DNA from: Lycorma delicatula
Lineage: Eukaryota > Arthropoda > Insecta > Hemiptera > Fulgoridae
DNA length: 64,000 bases
NCBI RefSeq assembly: GCF_047948215.1
Contig: NC_134455.1
Location: 349,647,991 to 349,711,990, forward strand
Reading direction: 5' to 3'
Under the pieces are notes generated by a model. It searched no databases and was not told the origin of the DNA. It worked only from the letters and a program-made list of their open reading frames with translations. Shown one piece after another: positions 1 through 11,195 of the stretch (its first letter is position 1; each line of letters opens with the position of its first letter). Position numbers and translations under genes: made by a program.

Positions 1-694
1 GTCCATTCTCCCACTCTGGACCCTGCCCACTCTTCTTGCCATTCTTGTTCTATAATCCCTTCCATCTCTTCTTTCGACATACCACTCTGTCTGAGGGTTC
101 TGGCTTTTATCTGAAGGTCTATGGGTAGGACCCCGGTCAGTACGCACAGCGCGTAATACGATACCGTACAGTAACTAGCAGCTACACGCAGCAATGCCAG
201 TCTATGGACACTTCTCAACTTCTTTTTATTTCGCTGTATGTTCATTGTCGCCCCCCATATGGGAGCCGCATACAGTAGCGCCGAAGTGATGGCCGCGGTT
301 ATCAATCTTCGAATAACCATTTTAGGTGTGCCGTGGTTTTCAAAAAATCCTCTTAATCCCTTTACAGCAGGAGTAACTCTCCCACAAATCATATCAATAT
401 GCTTGCTGAACCTTAAACTTTTGTCCAGAAGTACCCCCAAGTATTTTGTTTCTTTTACTTCATCAATTCTCTGTCCTCTGATATTTAGTTTCACACTTCT
501 TAATGGTCTTCTACCCGAGAGGACCAGGCAACAGGATTTATTAGGAGCTATTTCTAATTTGTTATCCTCCATCCATTCATCTATTGTTCTAAGCGCTTGG
601 TTTGCCTTGTTCTCCAGTTCATTAATATCTCTGTCTTCTACTAATATTGCGATATCATCCGCGTATCCTACTATCGATACCCCTTCGGGGTAGC
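1..694 (-). pseudogene. LINE reverse transcriptase, downstream part (runs off window)
   Basis: Continuation of the same LINE after a one-base frameshift near 745. On the minus strand it reads GSVLGPTLWN, then a palm motif C with YADD encoded at 655-666, then KYLGVLLDK and the thumb/connection region through LLYAAPIWG. Both catalytic acidic motifs survive, but the frameshift makes the copy inactive. The element continues beyond position 1, so its 3' end and any target duplication are not visible. Open frames on the plus strand here are antisense shadows. Confidence 0.85.
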
Positions 695-1559
695 TCAGCC
701 TGAAGATTTTATCATAGAAAACATTCCATAAGGTTGGGCCAAGGACAGATCCTTCGGCACCCCTCCGAATACCTGAAATATGGCTTTCCTTTCTAGGGTT
801 TTGACCTCTATGAACCTATTTTGCAGATATTGATCTATCTGATTTACTAAGTATTTACTTATTTGCATGGCTTGAAGCGCCTCAATGATGGCTGTCCAGG
901 GGACCGTACCAAATCCGTTTTTAACATCAAGCATTATGATCATGGGGATTTTTCTAGTCCTCCATGTACCGCTTCTGCAATTTAATGCCCAGTTTTTTAC
1001 CTTCTCGACTGCGGTGACCGTGGACCGTCCCTTTCTAAATCCGTATTGTTCCGGATGTAGACATTGTTTTTCCTCTATTTCCTCTCTAAGTCTATTTTCT
1101 AACAACCTTTCAACTACTTTTCCCATATTATTTATGAGCGTAATCGGTCTATATGCTGTGTTCTCTTGAATTTGTCCTGCCTTTGGGAGGAAGACTGTTC
1201 TTGCTTCCTTCCAGCATTCAGGGAAGCTTCTATTTTGTAGGCCGTAGCTGGCTACATCGACTATTTTCCAAGGTACGATCCTAGCTATTATCTTAATGAT
1301 GGCCGCTGGGATGCCATCTGGGCCGGGGCTTTTCTTATGTTTTAATTTATTTATAGCTTCCATGACCTCTTTTTGTGTAAATCTTCCTCCCTGGCATTCT
1401 ATCACCTCTCTATTATATTGCTCCTCCGTTCTGGGGAATAACTTTCTGATCTGCAACGCAGCCGTTTCTTCATTCAGTTTCAGAGCTTGTCTCCCAAGCC
1501 ACTTGGTTACTATTTTGAAATGCTGTTCCCCCGGATCAGCATAATATCTAAAGTGCATA
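695..1559 (-). pseudogene. LINE reverse transcriptase, upstream part
   Basis: This frame reads as the fingers and palm of a non-LTR retrotransposon reverse transcriptase. Counted from the first ATG of the frame, KSPGPDGIPAAIIK lies at residues 81-94, YRPITLINN at 141-149, QYGFRKGRST at 176-185, and the palm motif A LDVKNGFGTVPW, with a catalytic Asp, at 215-226. The 'DVKN-F-(x)-W' form is typical of R1/Jockey-like LINE groups, but I cannot fix the clade. The frame breaks at GGVP (about residue 271), where one base is missing, and continues in another frame in the next entry. There is no endonuclease domain, so the copy is 5' truncated, as most LINE copies are. Immediately beyond its 5' end a short sequence (ATAATATCTAAAGTGCA) occurs twice. 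Confidence 0.88.
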
Positions 1560-1574
1560 ATAAAGATATGCATA

Positions 1575-1990
1575 ATATCTAAAGTGCAACAAGGTAACTC
1601 AGTCTGGCTGGGTCTCGAAATCGATCGCCCGGTTGACTCGGTACATGGTGTGTTAAGCCTCGAGGCTACACCAGTTCGTCGACCGCTGTAGCCTACAAGT
1701 GAAATCTTTTCTATGTAAATTGTGAAATTACATTAGTTTAGTTATTACTGACCGTCACCGCTATTATCGCCACCCCCGCGCGAATTAAATACGGTTTGCG
1801 CACCCGCTTTAGTTACAATCGTTGAATTAATTAAGCAAAAAAATATTATGACTAAATAAAAAGATAATTATTTTAAATTAAGTTGAGTGTGTAAGCCTTG
1901 CATCAGTAACAACTCACAGTTGCAGGACTTTCCCGGAAAGCAGCTTTAGCTGCGTGACGGGAAAGTCTTACAGCTATGTTGTTTGCTTTG
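1575..1990 (-). repeat. Dispersed family A, copy 1 (partial)
   Basis: Homologous to copies at 16.3, 18.5, 20.7, 39.0 and 47.3 kb. In family orientation the element begins with a hairpin of GACTTTCCCG and CGGGAAAGTC arms (here 1930-1970). A core follows that looks like a pol III internal promoter: an A-box-like TGGTGTAGCC and, about 60 bases on, a B-box-like stretch (TTTCGAGACCC in this copy). This copy covers the 5' half only. The short frame at 1903-2094 is not a gene. Confidence 0.75.
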
Positions 1991-3100
1991 TTTATCGTGA
2001 TGGAAATTTTGTAAACAAAATAAAAATTAACAAAAACATTACATTTACTATGAAAATTAAATAAATAAATATGATTAACATTTTGGATGCACACTTAATT
2101 ATAATGGCATTATAAGTGCACTTTTAAATTATTGGTTTAATTATACTGTGATTACCGTTTATCTTCAATATTTTTTATTTCGCTGGTTTTTATAGTTATA
2201 CTGTACAGTTATACAGTATACTATATAAGAGGGAGTAGTATGCTAATCCTGCATGCCGAGGTTTTATGCAGATCTTAGCCGTTTCATCAACCTCTTTTAA
2301 TAAACAATAGAATTTTAGCATTGGAAAACTTCGGAAGTATGTATATGTATGTGTGTATGTTCACCTGAGTTTTTATTTACTGCTTGATATCTCCAGACTG
2401 GACGGACTGATTTAAATGAAATTTCTGTTTATTGAACATTGATACTGATTAATTTTGGGAAAAATTGGTTCATGGAGGAGATACATACCGACCATATTGT
2501 AACCGTTTTCAAAATTATACTTAAAAGGTAGATAAAAGTTTCTTCGGTACCTATTACCGTTCTAAGGGTATTTCAAGATACCTAACATAAAGGTGATTGG
2601 TTGTATTGAAAACTCCCATAAAAGAAAGGGAACAAGAATATCTTTTTTTCGATTTTGGACAGAATTAAAATTCTTGTAATAAATGATTCCATTACATTAA
2701 TATGTCTGGTTTTACATTTGGAGAATTCATTCAAGGGTGGAAGATAACAAGAAAATCTTTTATGGTCATTTTTTGTTTTATTTTTGTTTGATATCTTCAG
2801 ACTGTACTGACAAATTTTCAGGAAACTTTTGTCAAATAACTTCTAAATACGATTTATTGAGGAGAAGAGGAGATACAGTCATCATGATCCTGTATCTAAA
2901 ATTCTTTTTTAAAGAGTAAAATAATCCTGTTTATTTGCACATTTAAATACTTTTTCTACGGCTGTATTGCAACGTTTGAGTAACACGGCTGGAGCCTGTA
3001 ACTTAACTAGGGTCATTATGAAAAAGATTTTCATTATGATACAGGTGTTCAATCGTTCAAAAGCCTACACTTTTCAACCACTTTCTTTTCCTATTTAGCC
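1991..3100. other. No gene seen; diffuse repeat remnants
   Basis: AT-rich. A stretch at about 2370-2480 (TTGATATCTCCAGACTGGAC, then a conserved GATTTAAATGAAAT run) is loosely echoed at 51.6-51.75 kb, so it is probably an old dispersed repeat. No coding frame or RNA gene is supported. Confidence 0.4.
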
Positions 3101-3104
3101 TATT

Positions 3105-3405
3105 TATTTTACCACCGTAAAATATTACTTCACAGGATGATATGTATGAATGTAAATGATGTGTTCTAACATAACTTCAGGTCGACCACTCCTGAGATGT
3201 GTGGTTAATTGAAATCCAACCACCAAAGAACACTGGTATCTACGATCTAGCATTCAATCCGCATAAAAGTATCTGCCTTTATTAGGATTTGAACCTTAGA
3301 AAAGTATCTGCCTTTATTAGGATTTGAACCTTAGAACTCTCGACTTTGAAATCAGCTGATTTGAGATGACTAGTTCACCACTACACCAATCTGGTGGGTT
3401 ACTTT
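3105..3405 (-). mobile_element. SINE-1 copy with duplicated B-box segment
   Basis: Read on the minus strand this is a tRNA-derived SINE. The A box TGGTGTAGTGG is perfect and is followed by a B-box-like GGTTCAAATCC. Next comes a body ending in a hairpin-like GGTTGGATTTCAATTAACC, and a tail CATATCATCC-TGTGAAGTAAT. The same body and tail occur at 10.5 and 27.5 kb. Positions 3265-3300 and 3301-3335 are a 35-36 bp tandem duplication that contains the B box, so this copy carries two B boxes. Confidence 0.82.
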
Positions 3406-3479
3406 TCAACCACTGACCGATCAGAAGTGGGCATTGTTTTTATACTGTATTGTATATAGGTATTGTTATATGCTGTTAT

Positions 3480-4185
3480 TTATTTCCCTGTACGAAGTAT
3501 AGGAAGTATTGTGATCGCGAAAAATGTTGGTTTTCAGATTTCAACGGAAATATCTATTTTACTCATCCCTGAATCTATTTTCATTAGTTTCCGCGTGACG
3601 TCTGTACGTACTTATTTATCTCCCATAACTCAAAAACGATTAGCCGTAGAATGTTGAAATTTTGGATTTAGGACTGTTGTAACATCTAGTTGTGTGTAGA
3701 CCTCCTCTTTTGTTTGCAATCGACTGAACCAACGTGCCCAAAAAAGCCCAAAATACAAAAACGTTTGAATTTCGGACTTATTCTTAAGAGCAAGCCCTCA
3801 TTGAGAGTTTTTCAACGATATAAGTGGTACTTATTTTCACTGGTTCTAGAGTTATAGCCAAATGAAATGTTAATTAATGAAATATTTTGATCTTACAGGG
3901 GGAAGGCACATTGGTTCGAATCAGACTTCATTTCCTTTTTTTAGCTTTATTTAATTTAAATATATTGATTTATTAATAATTGTTAACCTGTTATTGTAAA
4001 AAATTTACGATAAATAATAATTCAATATTAACAATAAAAATAATATAAATGAAAAAATGTCAGAAATTATTAATGAAATAAAATTTTATGTACTTTTCAT
4101 TTTAAAAGATGTGTATATGTAATTTAATAGGCGTACAGTGAGGTCATGTGGTGTCCACATCAGATTTTTTACTTTGATTTAAATC
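3480..4185 (+). repeat. Dispersed family E, copy 1
   Basis: Nearly full copy of a family also seen at 24.8, 29.9 (minus), 42.4 and 55.1 kb (minus), with fragments elsewhere. The 5' end (CCTGTACGAAGTATAGGAAG) is itself palindromic. The 3' end carries the inverted counterpart CGTACAGTGAGGTCATGTGG and a GTGTCCACA hairpin. A B-box-like GGTTCGAATCAGAC lies near 3912. The reading frame at 3463-3657 is a by-product of the repeat. Confidence 0.8.
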
Positions 4186-4189
4186 CAAT

Positions 4190-5520
4190 TTAGTAGTTAC
4201 CATGCACAGGTTAATTTGAAAGAACCTGAATAATATACAAGTTTCTTTATTATATTGTTTATAATTTTTTTAATTATGTCGAATTCTAAGGAAGAAATAT
4301 CTATAACAGATCGATATTAAAGAAAAGGCAGAACTTATGACTAACTAACCTATTTCTGGAGAATCATATTTTTGAATTCAAAAAAAAAAAAATAACCGTA
4401 AACAATTTATTCTATCATTGATTTGAATAATAATGAATAAACCTTTATTTTCCATACAAAATATGACAAAAAAATTACAATATATAATTAAAAAACATAA
4501 TACCTGCAAAGGATAACCTGTGCGCAGGCATGATTCACTTTATATATTATATCTAAAAAAGGAATTTTAAATTTAAAACTATTTTTTTTTTTAAATTAAA
4601 GTTCTTACATAAATAAATAAAAGTTCTTACAAACAAAAATTTAATTGTTAACGATTGAGATCGATTAAAATTAAAGTTTATTATCTTAGTTCGATAAATT
4701 ACGAAAAAAAAAACATTGAACATAATAATATTATAAACAAATGAACACCCGCATCCATGCATTAAAATTCAACATTCTAGATTTAGAAATATCAAGAAGA
4801 TACAAGAATATAAAGATGATGTAAATAATATTTGTATTTTTGTACACTTTTATGCTTAGTATATTGTGTAAACTGTTGGAAAATGAATATTATTATATCT
4901 ATTTTATTGTTAACACTATTTTGTAACGATATAAAATAATACTAAATAATGTTAGTATTAATATTATCACTATAATTATAAATTTATCTTTAATAAGTTT
5001 GCCTTCCTTAGTTTGGATTAGCTCCGTCACAGTATTTATATAAAAAAACCAAAATATTATTACAATTGGCTTAGAAAATTAACTAATTATGCATCATTCA
5101 GACAGAATGGCAAAAACATTATAGTAATTCGTGTATATTATTTGTCATTGTCCACTAATCTATTTCTTTAAGAAGTTTTCTGTTCACTCTGCTGTACATA
5201 AATTTAACAGGAATACGATTTATTAGTTTAGCAGAAATATACATGAATGTCTTGCAAAGTGATAGGTCATTTCGGAGTATTATAACGGTGATACTAGATG
5301 GCCTCAGATAATATGATAAATCACTAGTTTTAAAGAGGTTTACTTTAATATATAAAAGAATGTTTTTGAAGCATTTAAATCAATAATCCTAATATTTTCT
5401 CAGACGTAGAAAAAATACGGTATGAAAATCTCTATAATGGTCAAAATTCGTGTCGTAACTAATTTTGAACTCATGTGTTATGGCTATCATTATTTGCTCA
5501 TCGTATAAAATAATATTAAT
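4190..5520. other. No gene seen
   Basis: Very AT-rich single-copy-looking DNA with homopolymer runs. I see no coding frame, RNA gene or recognisable element. Confidence 0.5.
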
Positions 5521-5524
5521 GTTC

Positions 5525-6295
5525 CTTGCAGATTACTGCGAAAACAATAGTGTGCTCTTGGAAAAATTTGGAGCCAACTCATTCTCTAATACATTTATAC
5601 AAAAAACCAGTGGAAAATGAAAAAATACCGACGACATCCGAAAGTAGTGATGTCAGTTCTGATGCTAAAATAAACGACATTAGGGAGTCGGTAGCGTAAC
5701 TGTCCGTCAGGACGACTCAAAAGGACTGACACAAGACGACGTAAATGAATGACTGACCGGAATTGAAGATGAAAATTATCAATCAATGACCGACCTGGAG
5801 ATAATTGTAGATGTGCTGGATCAAGACAAAGACGATAATGACAGGGAAAACGTGACACCTTCGCCTCCGATTCGTACGGTACGTCACGAAACTACTTTGA
5901 GTGCGTTTAACGTGTGTATTAAGTGAGATAAAGAAAATGAAGTAGCCGTTGCTGATATTTTAACATTAAAAAGTTTGCGAGAAAATAATTTTAAACTGTC
6001 CATTAAAGCAAAAACACAAAAGACTATTGACCAGTATTTTTGCATGTTATTATTAGACTTTTGAAAGTTACTTGTATGTACTCGTATTATTAGTTATTTG
6101 TTATTTGATTAAGAAAGCAATACTTTTCTTAATCAAATTCCATCAGTTATTCAAATTAATAAATTCATATGAAAGTACGTAAAATTATCTGTTGTTTATT
6201 CATTTGAAATTAGGGTAATCCCAGAAAATCCGACAAATTCCGGTAATCCGACACCAGGGCTGCCCGATATATGTCGGATTATCGAGAGCCAGCTG
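5525..6295 (+). mobile_element. pogo/Tigger element, 3' part with transposase C-terminus
   Basis: The left half encodes, with stops and frame changes, the end of a pogo/Tigger-type DDE transposase. It reads KTIVCSWKNLEPTH, then an acidic linker, then VTPSPP, ETTLSAFNV, VAVADILTLK, and a C-terminus QKTIDQYF before a TGA at 6061-6063. The segment 6215-6295 matches a Tigger-style terminal repeat; its outer end on the minus strand is CAGCTGGCTCTCGATAATCC, and it is followed by TA, the usual target dinucleotide. The catalytic domain and the 5' end are missing. QKTIDQYF fits the QxxI/LxxYF/FF PCNA-binding (PIP) box known from pogo transposase. Confidence 0.72.
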
Positions 6296-6578
6296 TATAT
6301 CTAATTCTAAACTCGCACAACGTGTCGATTTACCTAGATTTCTTTGAAAAGTTTCTCTTACTCGATGAAGAACTTCCTCAGAGGTCTTCCAGCACCTATT
6401 TTGTCTACTGCTCTTCCTGAATTCTTAAACTGGTGATACTAACGTTTAATAGAGTCTTTATTAGGAATATCACGGCTGTACTCTAAACGAAAACGTCTAC
6501 AAAACAGTAATAAAAATCCTTTTTCATGAAATAATAGTATGTACATTGTTTTCTCATCGGCTGCAGTGGATGAAAAAG

Positions 6579-6667
6579 CATGTTCAACTGAGCATGGTAA
6601 CATGCTCAAACTGAGTTGATGAGTTGACTACCATGCTCAGTTGAGCATGGCACTGAGCATGGTAGTC
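6579..6667. repeat. Cluster of inverted repeats of TGAGCATGGTA
   Basis: The 11-mer TGAGCATGGTA or its complement TACCATGCTCA appears four times, some copies partial, within 90 bases in both orientations. Several competing hairpins could form. No coding role is evident. Confidence 0.7.
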
Positions 6668-6669
6668 AT

Positions 6670-8590
6670 TGCTTACCTGACGATTTCCCCTGTCGTTACA
6701 TCGCACCGGTGTGTTCATTCAAAGCCATCAGTAACTCTAGTATCCATACTAATATTTGAAAAAAATTATTGCTTTGTTCATTTTTTTGTTAACCCGTAAT
6801 ATGCGCAGAAAAATTTATGTTCATCCTGTATTTGTAATTTTTTTTATATGAAAAAACAAATTTTTGATAAGCATAAATTTTCAAATAATAGGGAAAAGAG
6901 TTGTAAAAGTGGAAAATAAAATATTCAATTGTTTTAATTCAATGCACAGCAATTTTTAAAACCAAAATTTACATAAATCATGAAATTAGCTTCTTTAGTG
7001 AGCACAAGGAGGATTTCATATTTGGGTCAAATATATACATATATATTCTTCTCTTTGTGTTCAGCATTTTACGTCTTTATAATTACTTTGGAAACAAATT
7101 AGATATCTTTAGTAAATTAACTTCGTTCATCGATTTTACTAACGACTGATGGAATATTTTAACATTTAAATATCCTAAAGAAAAACTTCTAATTAGACTA
7201 AACGGTTCATAGTGGTTTTAATTCCTAAGTGTTACAATACGAATAGATCTCTACTTTTATTATTTTACAAATTTATTATTTACTATTGTTAACATTGTGT
7301 AGAAACCTTTAAATAATTTTTCAACAGTTAAACATAGATAAATTAAATTTAAAAAACTATTGAAACTATATATTTTTCGGTACGTGACGACCATACACCC
7401 AAAGCACCCAGGTGGGGAAAAAAAAAATTTCAATCGAAAAGGTAGGGTTATGAAATAATTCTAAAGGACATTCAAAATCAAATATTCTGTAAAAAAAAAT
7501 TACCACAGCCTGCGTCACAAGTTATCTTTTATGACTAGTTTCAAAATTGTCTTACAGCTCAAGTTTGGTGTTTCATAAAATTTATCAGCATAAATTTTTT
7601 CAGAATTAAATTTTTTACAGAATTTTTTACAAATATTTATTTGTTTATTAGTAATATAAATTCATTTAAGGTAAATTTAAAACTCAAATTTTTTGGAATG
7701 TTTTCGGAAATTACTAGAGATATAACTGTGGATCTATTTTCAATTTTTCTTGTATACAAACATATAACATCATCAAATTTGTCACTTAATTTTGATTCTA
7801 TTTTAAATATTGGTTAATTTTTCTCTTGTAGTGAAATAATTGTAAAATATTTCTCTTATAACTTGAATAAAACTTTCTAGGCATATTTTGTAGGAACTTT
7901 GTTTACCTATACTCATGATCCAAATCAGCTTTCAGAAATTATTTGTATGTATATGTACATATATATAAAAAATAGCAGATGTTGCAACCTCTAATCGATT
8001 TATTTTTTAATATTAAATATCCACTCTAGTACCCAGAAGGCCCCATTTGAGACTACAGAAAAATTTTAAACAGAAAGGATAGGATTGTGGTGCCTCATTT
8101 TATGTCATTCAAAAACAAAAATTTAACGTAGTGTATTGGGGTTCGACAATCTTAACCAAAGCGGGAACTTCTTAGGGTTAAAACATTAATTGAAATATTA
8201 ATGTATGCAAATTTACAAGTGAAGAATCATATGAAAAAATTAATTTACTCCTCGAACAATATTTTTAAATACAGAACCAATGATAAACGTACCTTCCCAT
8301 CCCCTTGTCCGATTGTAACCAAAATTAAATGGCTTCAATTATCCATGTTGTGGTATAAAAATTTAACAAATGCTTTTAACTAAAAACGATATATTTTTCG
8401 GTTTGAAACCATCCACTTCATATAATCAGTCTAGTAATGAAGCGTTATACTACTCCTAGGTGATGGTCCTGCCTTTTTATAGATAATCTACGAGCAAGAT
8501 ACTACGAGAATCTCAAAAATTTGCAATCATCATTTGTCCAGCAGATGGTACCAATTTCCTATTCTTTGAAACAATTTCACTCGCTCTCAT
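6670..8590. other. No gene seen; one family F fragment
   Basis: AT-rich DNA without a supportable gene. Positions 8270-8345 (CCCCTTGTCCGATTGTAACC, then AAATTAAATGGCTTCAAT) resemble family F copies at 20 kb. Confidence 0.4.
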
Positions 8591-8860
8591 TCACTATTTC
8601 GACTGCTGCTTAGCCTTTGGCGCGTAGTGATAAATTCATGGTTTATCTATTATAAAACGTTGAAGACACTCAGTGGAATCGCGTTCAAATCAGCTGAAAC
8701 AGCTTCGAAAAATTATTAATCGAATGTGTTTTCGATCGATGGCTAACATTTCTTAGCCACTCACATCCATCTTCTTAATATCAAAAACATCGTGTAAAAT
8801 GTAAAGAACATTATCTAGCATAATGTTTGTGATGTCTGTAAGCTCGCAAATCTTCATTAG
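8590..8860 (+). repeat. Family D, copy 1
   Basis: Shares a diverged but alignable stretch with 60400-60720. The best-conserved core is TATTATAAAACGTTGAAG followed by ACTCAGTGGAATCGCGTT (here about 8650-8692). The TATAAAA followed by TCAGT looks promoter-like, although the spacing (about 21 bases) is shorter than usual. It may be the end of an uncharacterised element. Confidence 0.5.
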
Positions 8861-9058
8861 GCATTCTTCATAAGCCGTTTTGGCTTTGTAGTGTGACGAT
8901 TCTCACAAAATGACATAGGTGTATCTATATCCGAAGATAATTTAAAACGACTAGGAAATTCTATATTAACAGTAGAAAAAGTTATTACCAATAATAGAAA
9001 AAAGGTCATTCTGGACAACATTGAAATTTGATTTTGATCACGTGAAGATTAGTGAGCT

Positions 9059-9112
9059 TTGACCTTGATTTTTTTACCATTGATCTTTGACCTTGACCTT
9101 AACGATGTCATT
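9059..9112 (-). promoter_or_regulatory. Cluster of TGACCTTGA half-sites
   Basis: Three TGACCTT motifs occur in about 50 bases, two extended to TTTGACCTTGA. On the minus strand these are TCAAGGTCA, the extended half-site recognised by FTZ-F1/ERR-type nuclear receptors. Whether they bind anything is unknown; they may be chance or part of a repeat. Confidence 0.3.
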
Positions 9113-9375
9113 TTTTTCTTTTAAGATTTTTAAACTTATTAGATTTTCTGGATCACGTTACCACCACGTGCTGATCACGATCCTTTTTTTAAAAATCTTT
9201 CTCCGCCATTTTAAGAAAAATTCTATTTCGCAATATTATGCAATTGATTTAATTTTTTATTGATTGCCCAATACTAATATTTTTTTTGCAGTAACCTTGT
9301 TTATTAATCTGAAAGTTATATAGAGATCTACGTCATTTAACGTCTTGTTATTTGAATGATAAGGCCAACGGATTT

Positions 9376-9383
9376 GTATAAAT
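9376..9383 (+). promoter_or_regulatory. Candidate TATA box
   Basis: TATAAATA precedes, by about 28 bases, a TTCTACCACG stretch that could hold a transcription start. Splice-donor-like CAG|GTAAAT and ACAG|GTGAGT follow at about 9431 and 9470. Placed here it could drive the decayed frames downstream. This is suggestive only. Confidence 0.3.
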
Positions 9384-9609
9384 ACTGGAAAATTTTTCAC
9401 TGCAATTCTACCACGTTCTCTCTTATCAGCCAGGTAAATTCTGATCTATGCTATCTTCATTATCGGACAGGTGAGTGAATCGATTTTTTAAGTTGTAAAT
9501 TAAAATTTTACATTTTAATATTAAATTAAAATAATAGTTATAATTAAATAATGATAAATAATAAAATTAATAAATAATAAATATAAATAATAATTATGGT
9601 CATAATCTT

Positions 9610-10230
9610 GTTTTCTTAAAGTGGGAATCTAAGCTAATATGCAATAAATTCTACCACTATTGCAATATCACAGTCGGCGGCAACCAGTCAATAAGGTGAG
9701 AACAGTTTATTAAATCTTATTTTAAATGTACGCATAAAGTACTACTAACACTATTTCAGAAAAATAAAATTTATTGATGAATGATGTATTGAAAAATAAA
9801 TAGTATTTTATTCGTTTTTTTTTTCAGACTAAAATAATACATCAGAAAATAATAGCAGTATGTAAATAATAAATATAATTGAATATCACACTTCATACAT
9901 TTTTATTCCAGCTTAATTACGCATATTAAATGATATTAATTGTAAACTGACAATTAAATTAATGTTTGCTAAAATTGAACTGATTAAATAATATCTTCTT
10001 TACTGCGAAAACAATTTTGTTTTGTTAAAAGGACAGTCTAAGTTATAGTAAAGTTTACTACTATTACAACTAAAACCACACGCATAGCCAGTCAATAAGG
10101 TGTGATCAGTTTCTAAATATTTTTAATGATTGCATAGATTAGTGACACCACTTAAGAAAAATAAAATTTACTAATGTATGACGTAAGCAGTACTGGAAAA
10201 TAAATAGTATTTTATTCGATATTTTCCTTT
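9610..10230 (+). repeat. Direct duplication carrying a splice-donor-like site
   Basis: Positions 9610-9830 and 10010-10230 align over about 210 bases. Shared landmarks are TTGTTTT-TTAAA, a CCAGTCAATAAGGTG site, and the end AAATAAATAGTATTTTATTC. In both units the site AATAAG|GTGAGA or GTGTGA fits a 5' splice donor. This suggests duplicated untranslated exons, or a duplicated repeat. Confidence 0.55.
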
Positions 10231-10329
10231 TCAATTTCATTTTTTCAACGGTAAGCTTAATTTCATTATGAAAGAATTTAAATATAAATTTTAATTTGCT
10301 GTTTTTTAGTTTATTTGATTGTTTTACAG

Positions 10330-10985
10330 ATGTTACAGTACATATTCGATTCTGATAATCGTTTGAGAAATGCTGTCAAGGAAATGTTATATGATGATTG
10401 TACTTTGTATTCCCCTTAAGATTTGTATGAGAAAACCCGTTTGGAGCAGAGACTACCATCAACTTATCAGCCGCTCTCACCTCAGACAGTCCTCCTACTT
10501 AACACACCGGGTTGATCTAATGGTGAACGCGTCTACCCAAATCAGCTGATTTGGAAGTCAAGAGTTCCAGCGTTCAAGTCCTGGTAAAGCCAGTTATTTT
10601 TACACGGATTTGAATAGTAGATCGTGGATACCGGTGTTCTTTGGTGGTTGGGTTTCAATTAACCACACATCTCAGGAATGGTCGAACTGAGACTGTACAA
10701 GACTACACTTCATTTACACTCATACATATCATCCTCATTCATCTTCTGAAGTATTATCTGAACGGTAGTTACCGGAGGCTAAACAGGAAAAAAAGAAAGA
10801 AAGTCCTCCTACATGTCGGACGAGAAGATAAGATTTTGAATCTGGGAGCAACAATAAAACTAGCTTCTTCAGACGGTACAAATACTCAGGTAGAAGTTTT
10901 TATAGAATTAGATCGGATAGGGGATTTTGAATTTACCAGTAATGAAGATTATCCTTGGACTGTTGAGGGATGGGGAATCGGGTGT
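10330..10985 (+). pseudogene. Unknown coding frame split by a SINE
   Basis: A frame opening with ATG at 10330 reads MLQYIFDSDNRLRN and meets one stop (TAA near 10417). It then runs into the SINE target site at 10488. Beyond the SINE the frame resumes from 10802, includes GREDKILNLGATIKLASS and ends EDYPWTVEGWGIGC before TAG at 10986. Removing the SINE plus one target duplication (314 bases) puts both halves in the same frame, which supports a once-continuous protein-coding sequence of about 114 codons. I do not recognise the product. It is one of several decayed plus-strand frames at 10.3-15.3 kb, so it may belong to an integrated virus-like element or a dead gene. Confidence 0.5.
10499..10801 (+). 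mobile_element. SINE-1 copy with target-site duplication
   Basis: tRNA-like head (GGTTGATCTAATGGTGAACG, then B-box-like GCGTTCAAGTCCTGG), central GGTTGGGTTTCAATTAACC, and a tail CATATCATCC-TTCTGAAGTATT-ACGGTAGTTACCGGAGG with an A-rich end. An 11-bp direct repeat, AGTCCTCCTAC, flanks it at 10488-10498 and 10802-10812. The open frame that starts inside it at 10641 is SINE sequence fused to the host frame. Confidence 0.88.
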
Positions 10986-10989
10986 TAGA

Positions 10990-11195
10990 TGCAGTAGCTA
11001 TGTAGATAGAAGCTGAAAAAGCATTAACAGATGCTGTAACTGCTCAGAAGAATCTGCGCTAGCCGAATCTTTGCCACTTTTTGAAAATGAAGCATCATCC
11101 TCTTTCTCGTCGGGTTTGATCAGAGCAGAATCTAGAGTCGAGAACGGCTTAGATCCTACGGTAACTATTTTCCTCAATAGTGTTTAAATACTTAT
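10990..11195 (+). pseudogene. Coding-like continuation, frameshifted
   Basis: Just after the previous frame's stop, another frame reads IEAEKALTDAVTAQKNLR. A third reads LAESLPLFENEASSSFSSG and GLIRAESRVENGLDPT. These look like pieces of one sequence broken by indels. Family unknown. Confidence 0.3.

Noticed and set aside
238..1544. Plus-strand open frames over the first LINE
   Set aside because: They are antisense to a convincing reverse transcriptase with catalytic motifs on the minus strand.
3480..4185. Family E as a Helitron
   Set aside because: It has a 3'-proximal hairpin but no CTRR end, and it has an exact inverted counterpart at the 5' end, which Helitrons lack.
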